Positions 15,390-23,586 of a stretch of 39,875 nt of DNA are shown piece by piece (within the stretch, counting starts at the first letter, position 1; each line of letters starts with the position of its first letter). The notes below the pieces were generated by a model. That model saw nothing but the letters and a program-made list of their open reading frames with translations. It was not told the DNA's origin and ran no database searches. The position numbers were made by a program, and so were the translations under genes. The stretch lies in the NCBI GenBank assembly GCA_964493985.1, contig CAZBQL010000021.1, forward strand, positions 1 through 39,875. The letters run 5' to 3'. The DNA is from MGML01 sp964493985 (GTDB taxonomy: Bacteria > Chloroflexota > Dehalococcoidia > Dehalococcoidales > UBA2162).

Positions 15390-16784
15390 TTATCCTGCTC
15401 TGAACCTGTAATAATCCAGCGCATTCCTTAGTGCTTTCGCACCGCGTTCAATCGATGGAAAGGCCGGTACGCCCTTTTCCTGGAACAGCATCATGGCATC
15501 CATCGAACCCTGCATCTCTTCCGGGGTTGAATAAGTAACAATAGCCATTACCGGTTTGGATGATTTCTGCTTTATTTCTGCCATCGTTTCAATATCTATT
15601 TTCGGTGTTTCCGTCATCCCCCAGCGAGCGCCGGTAAGCAGCACCAGGTTATCTATGTTTTCATCCTTGTCCAGCACATCCATTATCTGTGGTATCTTGT
15701 TTCGTGGCTGACTGCCGGTATCGATCGGATTCCTGTACCCACCACCTATCAGTGTCAGAAATGTACTCAATTCTCGATAAGATTCATCCGTAAGTGTCGG
15801 AGAATACAGGCCAGCCGAAGCAAATCCATCGGCAATAGCTACGGACTGTCCTCCTGAACCACCTGCGATACCTACCCTTTTACCTCTTACCGGAGGGAAA
15901 TAGAGTAAAGCTTTGATAGTATCGACAAGCTCTTCCATCGTAGAGACACTGATCGCCCCGCATTGCCCGATAGCAGCATCCCAGATATTATTCGAAACAG
16001 CCAGTGAACCTGTGTGAGACGATATGGCACGCTCGCCTTCTTCAGATCTTCCGCCTTTCCAGATAACCACCGGTTTTTTCGCCGCCACTTCTTTCAGGAC
16101 TTTCATGAACTTCTTACCATCCTTAACACCTTCAAGATACATCCCGATCACTTCGATTTCAGAATCGTACGCAAAATATTCAAGGTAGTCTGGAGAATCC
16201 AGCACAATGCCGTTACCAAAACTGACTGCCTTGGATATACTGATTCCCTGGAGATGTGCTCTCTGACCGAGAGTAGTCGTATGTGTACCGCTCTGGGAAA
16301 TGATACCAACCGGTGAAAACGGACCTGAATTATCCCAGACTATCTGTCCCAGGCTTATCTTTGGGTTATATATACCCATGCAGTTAGGACCGATTAAATG
16401 GAAATTAGCAGCATCAGCAATTTCCTTTAGCTGCCGTTCTATTTCGATTCCTTCTTCCGTACCGGTCTCCGAGAAACCTGCAGTGAAATAGTGTGCCGCA
16501 GCCGCGTCCGCGGCAATACAGTCTTTCAGTACCTCGACAGCCGCTTTCCTCGGCGCGGACATTATCACCAGGTCGATGGGTTCAGGAACATCACGTACGC
16601 TGGTAAAATTGGTTAAACCCGCGGCTTCTATATCCTTAATCGTTTCCGGGTTTACCTGTACAGAGTACAATTTTCCTTTAAAATTCTTCTGGTCACGAAG
16701 CCATAACCAGTGCGGATTACCACCAACGACCACAAGGCATTTTGGCGTGAAAGCTCTATCCAGTTTGGTAAAATCTACTTTCAA
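15390..16784 (-). CDS. ADP-forming acyl-CoA synthetase, alpha subunit
   Basis: A 464-residue protein with a CoA-binding Rossmann domain (about residues 10-110) and two succinyl-CoA-synthetase-like domains. The phosphorylated His is His257 in SHTGSLA, the number known from a characterised ACD1 alpha subunit; LIGPNCMGIYNP and IISQSGTHTT are further family marks. The enzyme turns acyl-CoA, ADP and phosphate into acid, CoA and ATP, but needs a beta (ATP-grasp) subunit, which is not in the window. The CoA-binding loop (VVGGNPHWLWLRDQKNFKGK) is shorter and more aromatic than the usual GASxxPGKVG. The start is TTG at 16784, ten bases after GGAGGAG; the ATG just upstream is out of frame. Substrate unknown. 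Confidence 0.87.
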   Translation of the reverse strand: MKVDFTKLDRAFTPKCLVVVGGNPHWLWLRDQKNFKGKLYSVQVNPETIKDIEAAGLTNFTSVRDVPEPIDLVIMSAPRKAAVEVLKDCIAADAAAAHYFTAGFSETGTEEGIEIERQLKEIADAANFHLIGPNCMGIYNPKISLGQIVWDNSGPFSPVGIISQSGTHTTTLGQRAHLQGISISKAVSFGNGIVLDSPDYLEYFAYDSEIEVIGMYLEGVKDGKKFMKVLKEVAAKKPVVIWKGGRSEEGERAISSHTGSLAVSNNIWDAAIGQCGAISVSTMEELVDTIKALLYFPPVRGKRVGIAGGSGGQSVAIADGFASAGLYSPTLTDESYRELSTFLTLIGGGYRNPIDTGSQPRNKIPQIMDVLDKDENIDNLVLLTGARWGMTETPKIDIETMAEIKQKSSKPVMAIVTYSTPEEMQGSMDAMMLFQEKGVPAFPSIERGAKALRNALDYYRFRAG

Positions 16785-16875
16785 CTCAGCATCTCTCCTC
16801 CGCAGTATTTTGGTATAGCAAAGTCTACTTTCAGAAAGATGAACCTGTCAAGATGGAACGCTCAAAAAGAAAATA

Positions 16876-18303
16876 TTACCTGAGTCGAACGCTGAAGGAA
16901 TCATCGTCAGTAGCCTCCAGGGCCAGTTTGTCCATCTCTACCTGTACCGGTATCGGATATTCACCGGTAAAACAGGCAAGACAGAACTTGTCTCTGGGCA
17001 GACCGATCGACTTTATTAAACCTTCAACACTTAAATATCCTAAGGAATCTGCACCGATAAATTCACAGATTTCAGGAACGGTTTTCTGTGCCGCTAAAAG
17101 TTCTGAGCGTGTAGCCATATCAACGCCAAAGAAACAGGGGAACCGGATGGGAGGAGCACAAATACGCATATGTACCTCTTTCGCGCCGGCATTTTTTATC
17201 ATTTTTATCAAACGCGGTGTTGTCGTACCGCGTACGATGGTGTCATCCACCACTATTACCTTCTTACCTTCGAGTACCTGCCGGAGAGGATTGAATTTTA
17301 TTCTTACACCAAGATCCCTGATACGCTGGTCCGGTTCGATAAAGGTACGGCCCACATACCTGTTTTGCACCAACCCTTCCGCAAGTGGTATTCCAGACTG
17401 GTGCGCGTAGCCGGTTGCGGCAGCAATTGCTGAACTAGGTACTCCCATTACCAAGTCGGCGTCTACGGGATGTTCTTCCGCCATCGTTGCTCCCATATCC
17501 TGCCTGGCCTGGTAAAGCAGTCTGTCATATATCATGCTGTCGAGTCTGGCAAAATATATAAATTCAAACACGCATAACGCGTGTTTTTCCGATTCTTCCT
17601 TATATTCCTTCATACCCGTGGAGTCGATCGTTATTATTTCTCCCGGTTCCACTTCACGAATAAACTCAGCACCGATATGGTCGAGAGCACAGGTCTCAGA
17701 TGCAATGATATATCCTTCGCCGTTTATTTTACCGACGCATAACGGTCTCACACCTAGAGGATCACGTACTCCGTACAGACAATCGGCAGTAAGAATGGTT
17801 AATGAATACGCCCCCTGGAGCCTGTGCATAGCATAACGAATCTTGTCTACCCAGGTTTCACCCGGTGAGGATAATATCAGATTTGCGATAACCTCCGTAT
17901 CAGTGGAAGAATGAAATTGATAACCCTGTTCCTTGAGTGATTCTTGTAGGTTTTCTGCGTTAACGATATTACCGTTATGCGCGATTGCGATAAGATTATT
18001 ACCTTCACCTACGATTATCGGCTGGCAATTGTATTTCTTGCTGGACCCTTTTGTTGAATAACGCGTATGACCGATGGCAATGTGACCACAAAGTTGGCTC
18101 AACGATTCTTCATCGAAAACCTGCGAAACAAGACCCATATCGCCATGGAATCTTATTATTTCACCGTCAGACGAGGCAATTCCGGCACTTTCCTGGCCGC
18201 GATGTTGAAGGGAATATATTGCGAAGAAGGTAAGTCGAGCTACATCCTCATCAGGAGCATAAATTCCAACGACTGCGCAGCTTTCGTGTAAGTCAGCGTG
18301 CAA
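16876..18303 (-). CDS. purF: Amidophosphoribosyltransferase
   Basis: First committed enzyme of purine synthesis: PRPP plus glutamine to phosphoribosylamine. The Ntn-type catalytic Cys is Cys9 in HESCAVVGIY, after a short propeptide that must be removed. LQHRGQESAGIA, the PRPP motif VIVVDDTIVRGTT and the iron-sulfur ligands (CAPPIRFPC, CLACFTGEYP) show the Bacillus-type, Fe-S-containing class. Length is 475 residues. I chose the TTG at 18303, seven bases after AAGGAAGG. A TTG at 18348 lies inside the -10 box of the promoter, so it cannot be the start of that transcript; GTG at 18333 remains possible. Confidence 0.96.
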   Translation of the reverse strand: MHADLHESCAVVGIYAPDEDVARLTFFAIYSLQHRGQESAGIASSDGEIIRFHGDMGLVSQVFDEESLSQLCGHIAIGHTRYSTKGSSKKYNCQPIIVGEGNNLIAIAHNGNIVNAENLQESLKEQGYQFHSSTDTEVIANLILSSPGETWVDKIRYAMHRLQGAYSLTILTADCLYGVRDPLGVRPLCVGKINGEGYIIASETCALDHIGAEFIREVEPGEIITIDSTGMKEYKEESEKHALCVFEFIYFARLDSMIYDRLLYQARQDMGATMAEEHPVDADLVMGVPSSAIAAATGYAHQSGIPLAEGLVQNRYVGRTFIEPDQRIRDLGVRIKFNPLRQVLEGKKVIVVDDTIVRGTTTPRLIKMIKNAGAKEVHMRICAPPIRFPCFFGVDMATRSELLAAQKTVPEICEFIGADSLGYLSVEGLIKSIGLPRDKFCLACFTGEYPIPVQVEMDKLALEATDDDSFSVRLR

Positions 18304-18347
18304 AAATCTGCCTTCCTTAACTACTCGACTCACCAGATTCCATTTCA

Positions 18348-18376
18348 ATTATAGACCTCTTTCAGGCTGAGGTCAA
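18348..18376 (-). promoter_or_regulatory. Sigma-A promoter for purF
   Basis: On the minus strand TTGACC (18376-18371), a 17-base spacer and TATAAT (18353-18348). The expected start of transcription near 18341 gives a leader of about 38 bases before the TTG at 18303. Confidence 0.75.
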
Positions 18377-18394
18377 TTTAACTGTTCCTGCATT

Positions 18395-19147
18395 TTACTG
18401 ACTTGTTCTATCCAGAAGCTCGAACACTATGTTCAATGCCTGTTCGTTGTTCCGCAATCTATGGCCGGCACCCGGGATGGTATATAACCGCTTCGGTTCT
18501 CCTGCCTTATCATATAATCTATAAGCATCGCTGATATTCACAACTTCATCATCTTCGCCGTGAATAATAGCAACAGGCCTTGGCGAAATGTCCTGGATAC
18601 AACTAATGGGACTCACTTGTCTGAAACCTTCTGCCCATTCGCTTACCGAATCCGGGAAGTCTTTATCCCTGATAGTGCCGATATTCCTGAACCTTTCCAG
18701 GGCACTTTCCGGATCAGGGAATTCAAATTCGGCAGGGCAGGAGCAGGCAATCACCAAAGCTATCCCGCTGTCATGAGCCGCTGCGTAAACAGAAACCGCC
18801 GCACCGGCACTAAATCCCAGCAACGACAGAAAGGAATTATTAATTTCAGGCCTCTGATACAGGTATTCGATAACAGCATCAAGATCTCTTGTCCATCCGT
18901 ACATATCCAGGTTTCCACCACTGGTACCGGTACCTCTGAAATTAAAGATAAATACAGCATATCCCCTGTCACAGACCTGTTCGGCCAGTAATGGATATCC
19001 ACCGTCATCCGGATTCGCAGGATTTCCCGACGGTATGCCATGGCAGATGCAAACTGTCGGAAAGACAGACCTGCCGTCATCAGGCATATATAGTCTGCCG
19101 GTAATATCTATTTCATCAACCTTGAGTATGATGTTTTCAATGATCAT
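18395..19147 (-). CDS. Alpha/beta hydrolase
   Basis: A 250-residue serine hydrolase. The strand-turn motif CHGIPSGNP (oxyanion hole), NFRGTGTSGG, the nucleophile elbow GFSAGAA (Ser at about residue 115), the acid in IHGEDDEVV (about residue 199) and the catalytic His in PGAGHRLR (about residue 228) are all in order. It is likely cytoplasmic; no signal peptide is seen. The substrate is unknown. The ATG is one base after the tlyA stop codon, so both are translated from one message. It resembles peptidase- or esterase-like members of the family, but nothing points to one substrate. Confidence 0.88.
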   Translation of the reverse strand: MIIENIILKVDEIDITGRLYMPDDGRSVFPTVCICHGIPSGNPANPDDGGYPLLAEQVCDRGYAVFIFNFRGTGTSGGNLDMYGWTRDLDAVIEYLYQRPEINNSFLSLLGFSAGAAVSVYAAAHDSGIALVIACSCPAEFEFPDPESALERFRNIGTIRDKDFPDSVSEWAEGFRQVSPISCIQDISPRPVAIIHGEDDEVVNISDAYRLYDKAGEPKRLYTIPGAGHRLRNNEQALNIVFELLDRTSQ

Positions 19148-19148
19148 T

Positions 19149-19874
19149 TTATGTCAATTTTAACCAGGTTAAGAACTCACGGTTTCCCGAAGCCCCCTCT
19201 ATCGGTGAACCGACCAGTCCTTTCAACCTGTATCCGTTATCAGTAACCCATTTCACAAATCTACCCAGCATTCTGGCATGTATCTCCGGTTGTCTGATAA
19301 TCCCGCCTTTACCTACTTCCTTTCGCTTCGCTTCGAACTGAGGTTTGACCAGCACAATAATACTTCCTTTTTCTTTAAGCAGTCCTGCTATCGCCGGTAT
19401 AATTTTCTCCACGGAGATAAACGAGACATCGACAACCACCATGTCGAGTTTTTCCCGTATATCCGGTGTATTCCGGGCGTTCACCCTGTCCATGACAATG
19501 ACCCGGTGGTCCTGCCTCAACCGGTAGTCCAGCTGGCCATACCCTACGTCTACAGCGTAGACACGTCTGACTCCTCTTTTCAGCAGGCAGTCCGTAAATC
19601 CACCGGTTGATGCTCCTATATCCGCCACAACGGCATCTCTTACATCGAGACCGAAGTATCCCAGACCATAATCGAGTTTGAATCCTCCGCGACTCACAAA
19701 TGGAGGGGGTTCAGCCACTGAAACGTCAGCATCTTTATTCACCAGTGTTCCAGCTTTCAGGACAATCTTACCATCAGCCAGGACATCACCGGCCATTATC
19801 ATCGCCTGAGCTTTCGCTCTGCTTTCAGCCAGGCCTTTCTCTACCAGCATGACATCTATTCGCTTCTTGGCCAA
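19149..19874 (-). CDS. tlyA: TlyA-family rRNA (cytidine-2'-O)-methyltransferase
   Basis: Methylates the 2'-OH of rRNA cytidines (C1409 of 16S and C1920 of 23S in mycobacteria). The 241-residue product has an S4 RNA-binding domain (about residues 4-62: IDVMLVEKGLAESRAKAQAM) followed by an FtsJ-like domain with SAM motif VVADIGASTGGFTDCLL, VDVGYGQLDYRLR and the KPQFE motif. It starts with TTG at 19874, about five bases after GTGAGGAA. The alpha/beta hydrolase gene follows after one base. Confidence 0.93.
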   Translation of the reverse strand: MAKKRIDVMLVEKGLAESRAKAQAMIMAGDVLADGKIVLKAGTLVNKDADVSVAEPPPFVSRGGFKLDYGLGYFGLDVRDAVVADIGASTGGFTDCLLKRGVRRVYAVDVGYGQLDYRLRQDHRVIVMDRVNARNTPDIREKLDMVVVDVSFISVEKIIPAIAGLLKEKGSIIVLVKPQFEAKRKEVGKGGIIRQPEIHARMLGRFVKWVTDNGYRLKGLVGSPIEGASGNREFLTWLKLT

Positions 19875-20018
19875 CTATTCCTCACAAAAAACTTTAATAA
19901 TAGTACAGGTGACCGTATCTTACATCCGGCGCTGTACCCGTCCCTGTATATATATTTCTCTATCAGTTTTGACTTAAGCCATTATATCTGTTTACACCTG
20001 ACTAATAAACAAGCTTAA

Positions 20019-20047
20019 TTGAATCCGCTTTAATCATAACGTATAAT
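20019..20047 (+). promoter_or_regulatory. Putative sigma-A promoter for hypB
   Basis: TTGAAT (20019-20024), a 17-base spacer and TATAAT (20042-20047), 45 bases before the start codon. A second TATATA with TGG before it lies at 20054-20062 and may be an alternative -10. Confidence 0.6.
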
Positions 20048-20091
20048 CTGTTATGGTATATATAAGTAAACGTATCAGGTGAGGTAACAAC

Positions 20092-20760
20092 ATGGCAGTC
20101 AAGATATTAACGATTAAGGAAGACATCCTGGAAGCAAATGATGCCAAGTCTAAAGCAAACGCGGAATTTCTTGAGAAAAAGGGCATCATGATGGTCAATA
20201 TAATGTCATCTCCAGGAGCGGGGAAGACCACGGTGATTCTCAAGACCATCGAAGATATGAAAGATAAAATCCGTATGGGCGTTATCGAGGGTGATGTAGC
20301 TTCGTCTGTGGATGCCGATAAAATTAACGAGCAATCAGTCCCGGTTGTACAGATTAACACAGCCGGTGGCTGTCACCTAGATGCCAACCAGATAAAACAT
20401 GGATTGGATAACCTTCCCCTTGATGATATTGATTTATTATTAGTTGAAAACGTCGGTAACCTTATCTGCACGGCAGAATTCACTCTCGGTGAACAAAAAA
20501 GAGTAATGATCCTCAGTCTCCCGGAGGGTCATGACAAGCCTTACAAGTATCCACTGATGTTTACAGAGGTAGAAGTAGTCCTGGTCAGCAAGATGGACCT
20601 GGCTCCTTTACTCGAATTCGATCTGGATGAGTTTTCCAGCGCGGTGAAAGGCCTTAATGAAAAAGCAGAAATTATTCCTATATCCGCCAAGACCGGCGAA
20701 GGTATGAACGCCTGGTATTCATGGCTTGAGAAACAATTGAAAAGCCGCCAGAATTCCTAA
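20092..20760 (+). CDS. hypB: Hydrogenase nickel incorporation GTPase HypB
   Basis: SIMIBI-class GTPase that drives nickel delivery to [NiFe] hydrogenase and other nickel enzymes. The 222-residue protein has P-loop MSSPGAGKTT (about residues 38-47), IEGDVASSVDADKI, the metal-site motif GCHLDANQI, ENVGNLIC, and the NKxD-like VSKMDLAP. The His-rich nickel-storing N-terminus of some homologues is absent. The ATG follows GGTGAGG. No hypA, hypC-F or hydrogenase genes are in the window, so it stands alone. In an organism with metV-metF it could also serve CO dehydrogenase, but that is inference. Confidence 0.95.
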   Translation: MAVKILTIKEDILEANDAKSKANAEFLEKKGIMMVNIMSSPGAGKTTVILKTIEDMKDKIRMGVIEGDVASSVDADKINEQSVPVVQINTAGGCHLDANQIKHGLDNLPLDDIDLLLVENVGNLICTAEFTLGEQKRVMILSLPEGHDKPYKYPLMFTEVEVVLVSKMDLAPLLEFDLDEFSSAVKGLNEKAEIIPISAKTGEGMNAWYSWLEKQLKSRQNS

Positions 20761-20769
20761 TTACCTTGT

Positions 20770-21201
20770 TTATCCTTTATTTACCGTCAGCACCAGGCGG
20801 TATTCGTCGCGTGATATCTGCACTTCAGCCTCAGGATAAGGTAATATCTTGAAAACAAACTCATACTCTTCGAACTGCGTCTTTGCCGGAGTATCAGTAA
20901 GCCCTGGAACGACCAACTCTATGTTTTGAGACGAATCTCCTTTAGATATTTCGATGATAGCAATCGCTCTGCCTTCCCATATACATGTTACGTTCCTTGG
21001 ACATCGACTGTCTTCAGAAATTTCCAGAAACTCTATTCGTAATTGTTCTCCTTTTATGCTTACCGTCTCACCAATATGAAGAGAAAACTCTTCGCCTATT
21101 TCACGTTCGTCTTTATATTCTTCTTTGCCGCAGCCCGATACCGCGGACAGCACGGTACAAAGCAATACTATAGATAAGCATAATTTCATCCACATTCCCA
21201 A
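20770..21201 (-). CDS. Predicted lipoprotein with a CPxxxxC motif
   Basis: A small exported protein of about 140 residues that I cannot assign a function. The signal peptide has a hydrophobic core (LCLSIVLLCTVLSAV) and ends in lipobox VSGC, which predicts a lipid anchor. The mature part contains DSRCPRNVTCIWEG, a motif that I have seen in many small uncharacterised secreted proteins; the two Cys could form a disulfide. The start is unclear: TTG at 21201, ATG at 21195 or ATG at 21189 (MKLCLS) all keep the signal peptide, and the GAGGA site lies upstream of all three. It faces hypB with a nine-base gap. Confidence 0.75.
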   Translation of the reverse strand: MGMWMKLCLSIVLLCTVLSAVSGCGKEEYKDEREIGEEFSLHIGETVSIKGEQLRIEFLEISEDSRCPRNVTCIWEGRAIAIIEISKGDSSQNIELVVPGLTDTPAKTQFEEYEFVFKILPYPEAEVQISRDEYRLVLTVNKG

Positions 21202-21225
21202 AACGTCCTCTTTTTAGTAACCTGA

Positions 21226-22392
21226 CTATACCTTCATCCCCAGCAGTATCTTCATTCTCATTTTAAACCATTGCCATCCGCTGAGTTTGTTTGCCATAAT
21301 ATGCATAAACGTATCGTCTTTATCCTTAAACGGGATATTCTGTTGTTCCTTCAGGATCATCCGGCTTGCACCGGACCGGCAGGTAACGACGCAATTCCCG
21401 CAGCCTATACATCTATCCATGTCAACGGTCGATTTACCGTCTTTCATCACCCTGGCGTCCATCTGGCAGCGGCTGATACATATTTCGCAGCCAGTACACA
21501 CCTCTGAATCAACCACGACGAAATAGTTTGAAGTATACATGTCAGCCGGTCTTGGCGTATTCTTGGCCGCCGAAAGCGGTCCGCAGCAATCGCCGCAGCA
21601 GCAACAAATATTTTCAGGTTTCAGGGAGTTCTCGGGCTGAAGGATGAAACCTGCTTCGCGTGCCCTGTCAAGCACCTCGAACGCTTCTTCCCTCGTTATC
21701 TCACGTCCTCTGCCCATTTCTATGTACTGCCGGGCATGGTCAGGGCCTACCTGGAGACAGGTCTCACGGATATTGGAGTATTTACACGGTTTACCCTGAA
21801 TGTCTTTCGTCTGGCGGCAGACACAGTTCGCCACCGAAAAAGGCCCGGGAGACTGTTCGACAAGGTATCTCACATCATCATACACGGCTATAGGAGTTTT
21901 CGCAGGCAGAGGAACACTCTTTTCAACCGGGACAACCCTTAACTGGGGTATCGTCTTTTTTCTCGGTCCGCCTTCTGGCCTCCGGGCAAAGCTTTCTTCG
22001 TGGTATTTGTCCAGGTCCTCGATAAATTCGTCTGTCAGGCGGTTCACCTGGAAATCTATCATCCCTCCGGCTGAAACTCCAACGTTTTTATAACGTCTTT
22101 CGCCGAAACCTTCTCTGTGAACAACGATCGTCCCTTTGTAGACCATATGGTCGAGTTTCTCCATAAGCTCATCGAGGCTAAAATCCAAACCGCTTTTTCT
22201 TGCCCTTTTCAATATTGTCTTCGGCGGTTCCCACTTGATCGTAGAAAGCAGCGTAGCTATTTTCGCTTCTTCCGGCGAGAGCAGGTGTTTCAAAAGCTTT
22301 ATATCCGCGCCCGTGTCTGAAGCCTGGAATCCTGCCGGACCGGAGTCGAGGTGTTGCTGTAACTCGCGGTAAATCCTGTCTTCACTTGCCAT
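21226..22392 (-). CDS. Cys-rich 4Fe-4S ferredoxin-type protein
   Basis: A 388-residue, probably cytoplasmic redox protein. The N-terminal 100 residues look like a winged-helix region (LLSTIKWEPPKTILKRARKSGLD). The middle has Cys-containing CVCRQTKDIQGKPC and ETCLQVG. A CCCCGDCC cluster sits near residue 265. Two ferredoxin motifs follow at about residues 300-350: CTGCEICISRC and CIGCGNCVVTC, which can bind two 4Fe-4S clusters. The ATG at 22392 follows CAGGAG; a TTG 30 bases upstream in frame is less likely. I have met such proteins in anaerobes, but the electron partner is unknown. It is divergent from the PfkB gene. Confidence 0.8.
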   Translation of the reverse strand: MASEDRIYRELQQHLDSGPAGFQASDTGADIKLLKHLLSPEEAKIATLLSTIKWEPPKTILKRARKSGLDFSLDELMEKLDHMVYKGTIVVHREGFGERRYKNVGVSAGGMIDFQVNRLTDEFIEDLDKYHEESFARRPEGGPRKKTIPQLRVVPVEKSVPLPAKTPIAVYDDVRYLVEQSPGPFSVANCVCRQTKDIQGKPCKYSNIRETCLQVGPDHARQYIEMGRGREITREEAFEVLDRAREAGFILQPENSLKPENICCCCGDCCGPLSAAKNTPRPADMYTSNYFVVVDSEVCTGCEICISRCQMDARVMKDGKSTVDMDRCIGCGNCVVTCRSGASRMILKEQQNIPFKDKDDTFMHIMANKLSGWQWFKMRMKILLGMKV

Positions 22393-22455
22393 AATTCGAT
22401 CTCCTGAAGTAAATGTGTTCAAGAGGACACAAGAACCTGCAAATCTATTGTTAAA

Positions 22456-22484
22456 ATCTTAATCTTGTATCGTGACAAAGTCAA
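22456..22484 (-). promoter_or_regulatory. Putative promoter for the ferredoxin-type gene
   Basis: Minus-strand TTGACT (22484-22479), 17-base spacer, TAAGAT (22461-22456). It lies about 64 bases upstream of the start codon and is back to back with a promoter for the opposite gene. Confidence 0.55.
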
Positions 22485-22506
22485 TCTCAAAACAGGTAAT
22501 CAGTAA

Positions 22507-22535
22507 TTGACTTATCACTCTCCAGGTGTAAGAAT
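22507..22535 (+). promoter_or_regulatory. Putative promoter for the PfkB-family kinase
   Basis: TTGACT (22507-22512), 17-base spacer, AAGAAT (22530-22535) with TGT just before it. A perfect TATAAT at 22565-22570, without a good -35, may be a second start nearer the gene. Confidence 0.45.
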
Positions 22536-22588
22536 ATTCGGGTGCTGAAAATATGAAATTCCGGTATAATCTAAAGTAAGGCATCTCA

Positions 22589-23515
22589 ATGAAAATTCTT
22601 ATTTCCGGTTCTCTGGCATATGACAGGATAATGGATTTCCCGGGTCGATTTTCCGATCATATTCTTCCTGAAAAAATACACGTACTAAATGTGGCGTTTA
22701 CCGTAAACGGCCTGACAGAAAAATTCGGTGGGACCGCCGGAAATATTGCCTACAGCCTGGCTTTACTCGGTGAAAAACCCATAATCCTCTCCACAATCGG
22801 GAGAGACTACCATAATTATTACGAATGGCTTGAAGAGCATAATATTATCTGTGAAGGCATCAGGATTGTTGATGACGAACTGACCGCCTGTGCCTATATA
22901 ACTACCGACCAGTCGGATAACCAGATTACCGGATTTAATCCCGGGGCAATGAAATATAGAATGACATTTGACCTGGAAAAACTCGATCCCGACGACACAA
23001 TTGCTATCGTAGCCCCTGGTAATTTTGATGATATGGTCGGACTGTGTCAGGAGTATAAGTCGAGAGGTATCAGGTATATATTCGACCCCGGTCAGCAGTT
23101 AACAAGCTTCGATAAAGTATCTATTTTAAATTGTATTGATGGTGCCTACATCCTGATAACCAACGACTACGAACTCGAAATGATAATGGAGAAGACGGGG
23201 CTGGATAGAGACGCACTTCTTACCAAGGTTTCGATAATCATAACCACGCTGGGTGAACTTGGTTCAAGAGTTTGTACCTCCGACCGTGTGATTGAAATCC
23301 CGCCCGTACAGATAGCAAAGGCTGTCGATCCAACAGGCGCCGGCGACAGCTATCGATCGGGATTGATAAAAGGCCTGGTGGACGGTCTTGATATTGAAAA
23401 ATGCGCCGCTATGGGCAGCGCCTGCGCTTCTTTTGCCGTTGAATACCTGGGTACACAGGAGCACCATTTTACAATCGAAGAATTCCAGAAAAGACTCGAA
23501 TCGATATCACAATAA
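22589..23515 (+). CDS. PfkB-family carbohydrate/nucleoside kinase
   Basis: A 308-residue ribokinase-fold kinase. The N-terminal substrate-binding part has GTAGNIAYSLALLGEKP and STIGRDYHNYYEWLEE; the C-terminal signature DPTGAGDSYRSGLIKGLVDG (about residues 247-266) holds the catalytic Asp and the anion hole. It resembles the adenosine-kinase/ribokinase branch. It could phosphorylate adenosine or a sugar; which one cannot be told from motifs alone. No transport or sugar gene is nearby. The ATG at 22589 follows AAGTAAGG. A strong hairpin terminator follows the gene. Confidence 0.88.
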   Translation: MKILISGSLAYDRIMDFPGRFSDHILPEKIHVLNVAFTVNGLTEKFGGTAGNIAYSLALLGEKPIILSTIGRDYHNYYEWLEEHNIICEGIRIVDDELTACAYITTDQSDNQITGFNPGAMKYRMTFDLEKLDPDDTIAIVAPGNFDDMVGLCQEYKSRGIRYIFDPGQQLTSFDKVSILNCIDGAYILITNDYELEMIMEKTGLDRDALLTKVSIIITTLGELGSRVCTSDRVIEIPPVQIAKAVDPTGAGDSYRSGLIKGLVDGLDIEKCAAMGSACASFAVEYLGTQEHHFTIEEFQKRLESISQ

Positions 23516-23530
23516 TCACTGCTGTTACCA

Positions 23531-23564
23531 AAATAGAGGAGAGTGAAATCACTCTCCTCTATTT
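23531..23564. terminator. Bidirectional terminator between the kinase and msrA genes
   Basis: AAATAGAGGAGAGTG (23531-23545) and CACTCTCCTCTATTT (23550-23564) form a perfect 15-pair stem with a four-base loop. The two genes converge on it. Its A/T ends give short U-runs in both directions. Confidence 0.8.
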
Positions 23565-23586
23565 ACTGTTAATGATAACTTATCTA

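Noticed and set aside
18304..18348. Longer PurF N-terminus from TTG 18348
   Set aside because: The codon lies inside the TATAAT box of the purF promoter, so it would not be in the message; the TTG at 18303 has a good ribosome-binding site and gives a normal short propeptide.
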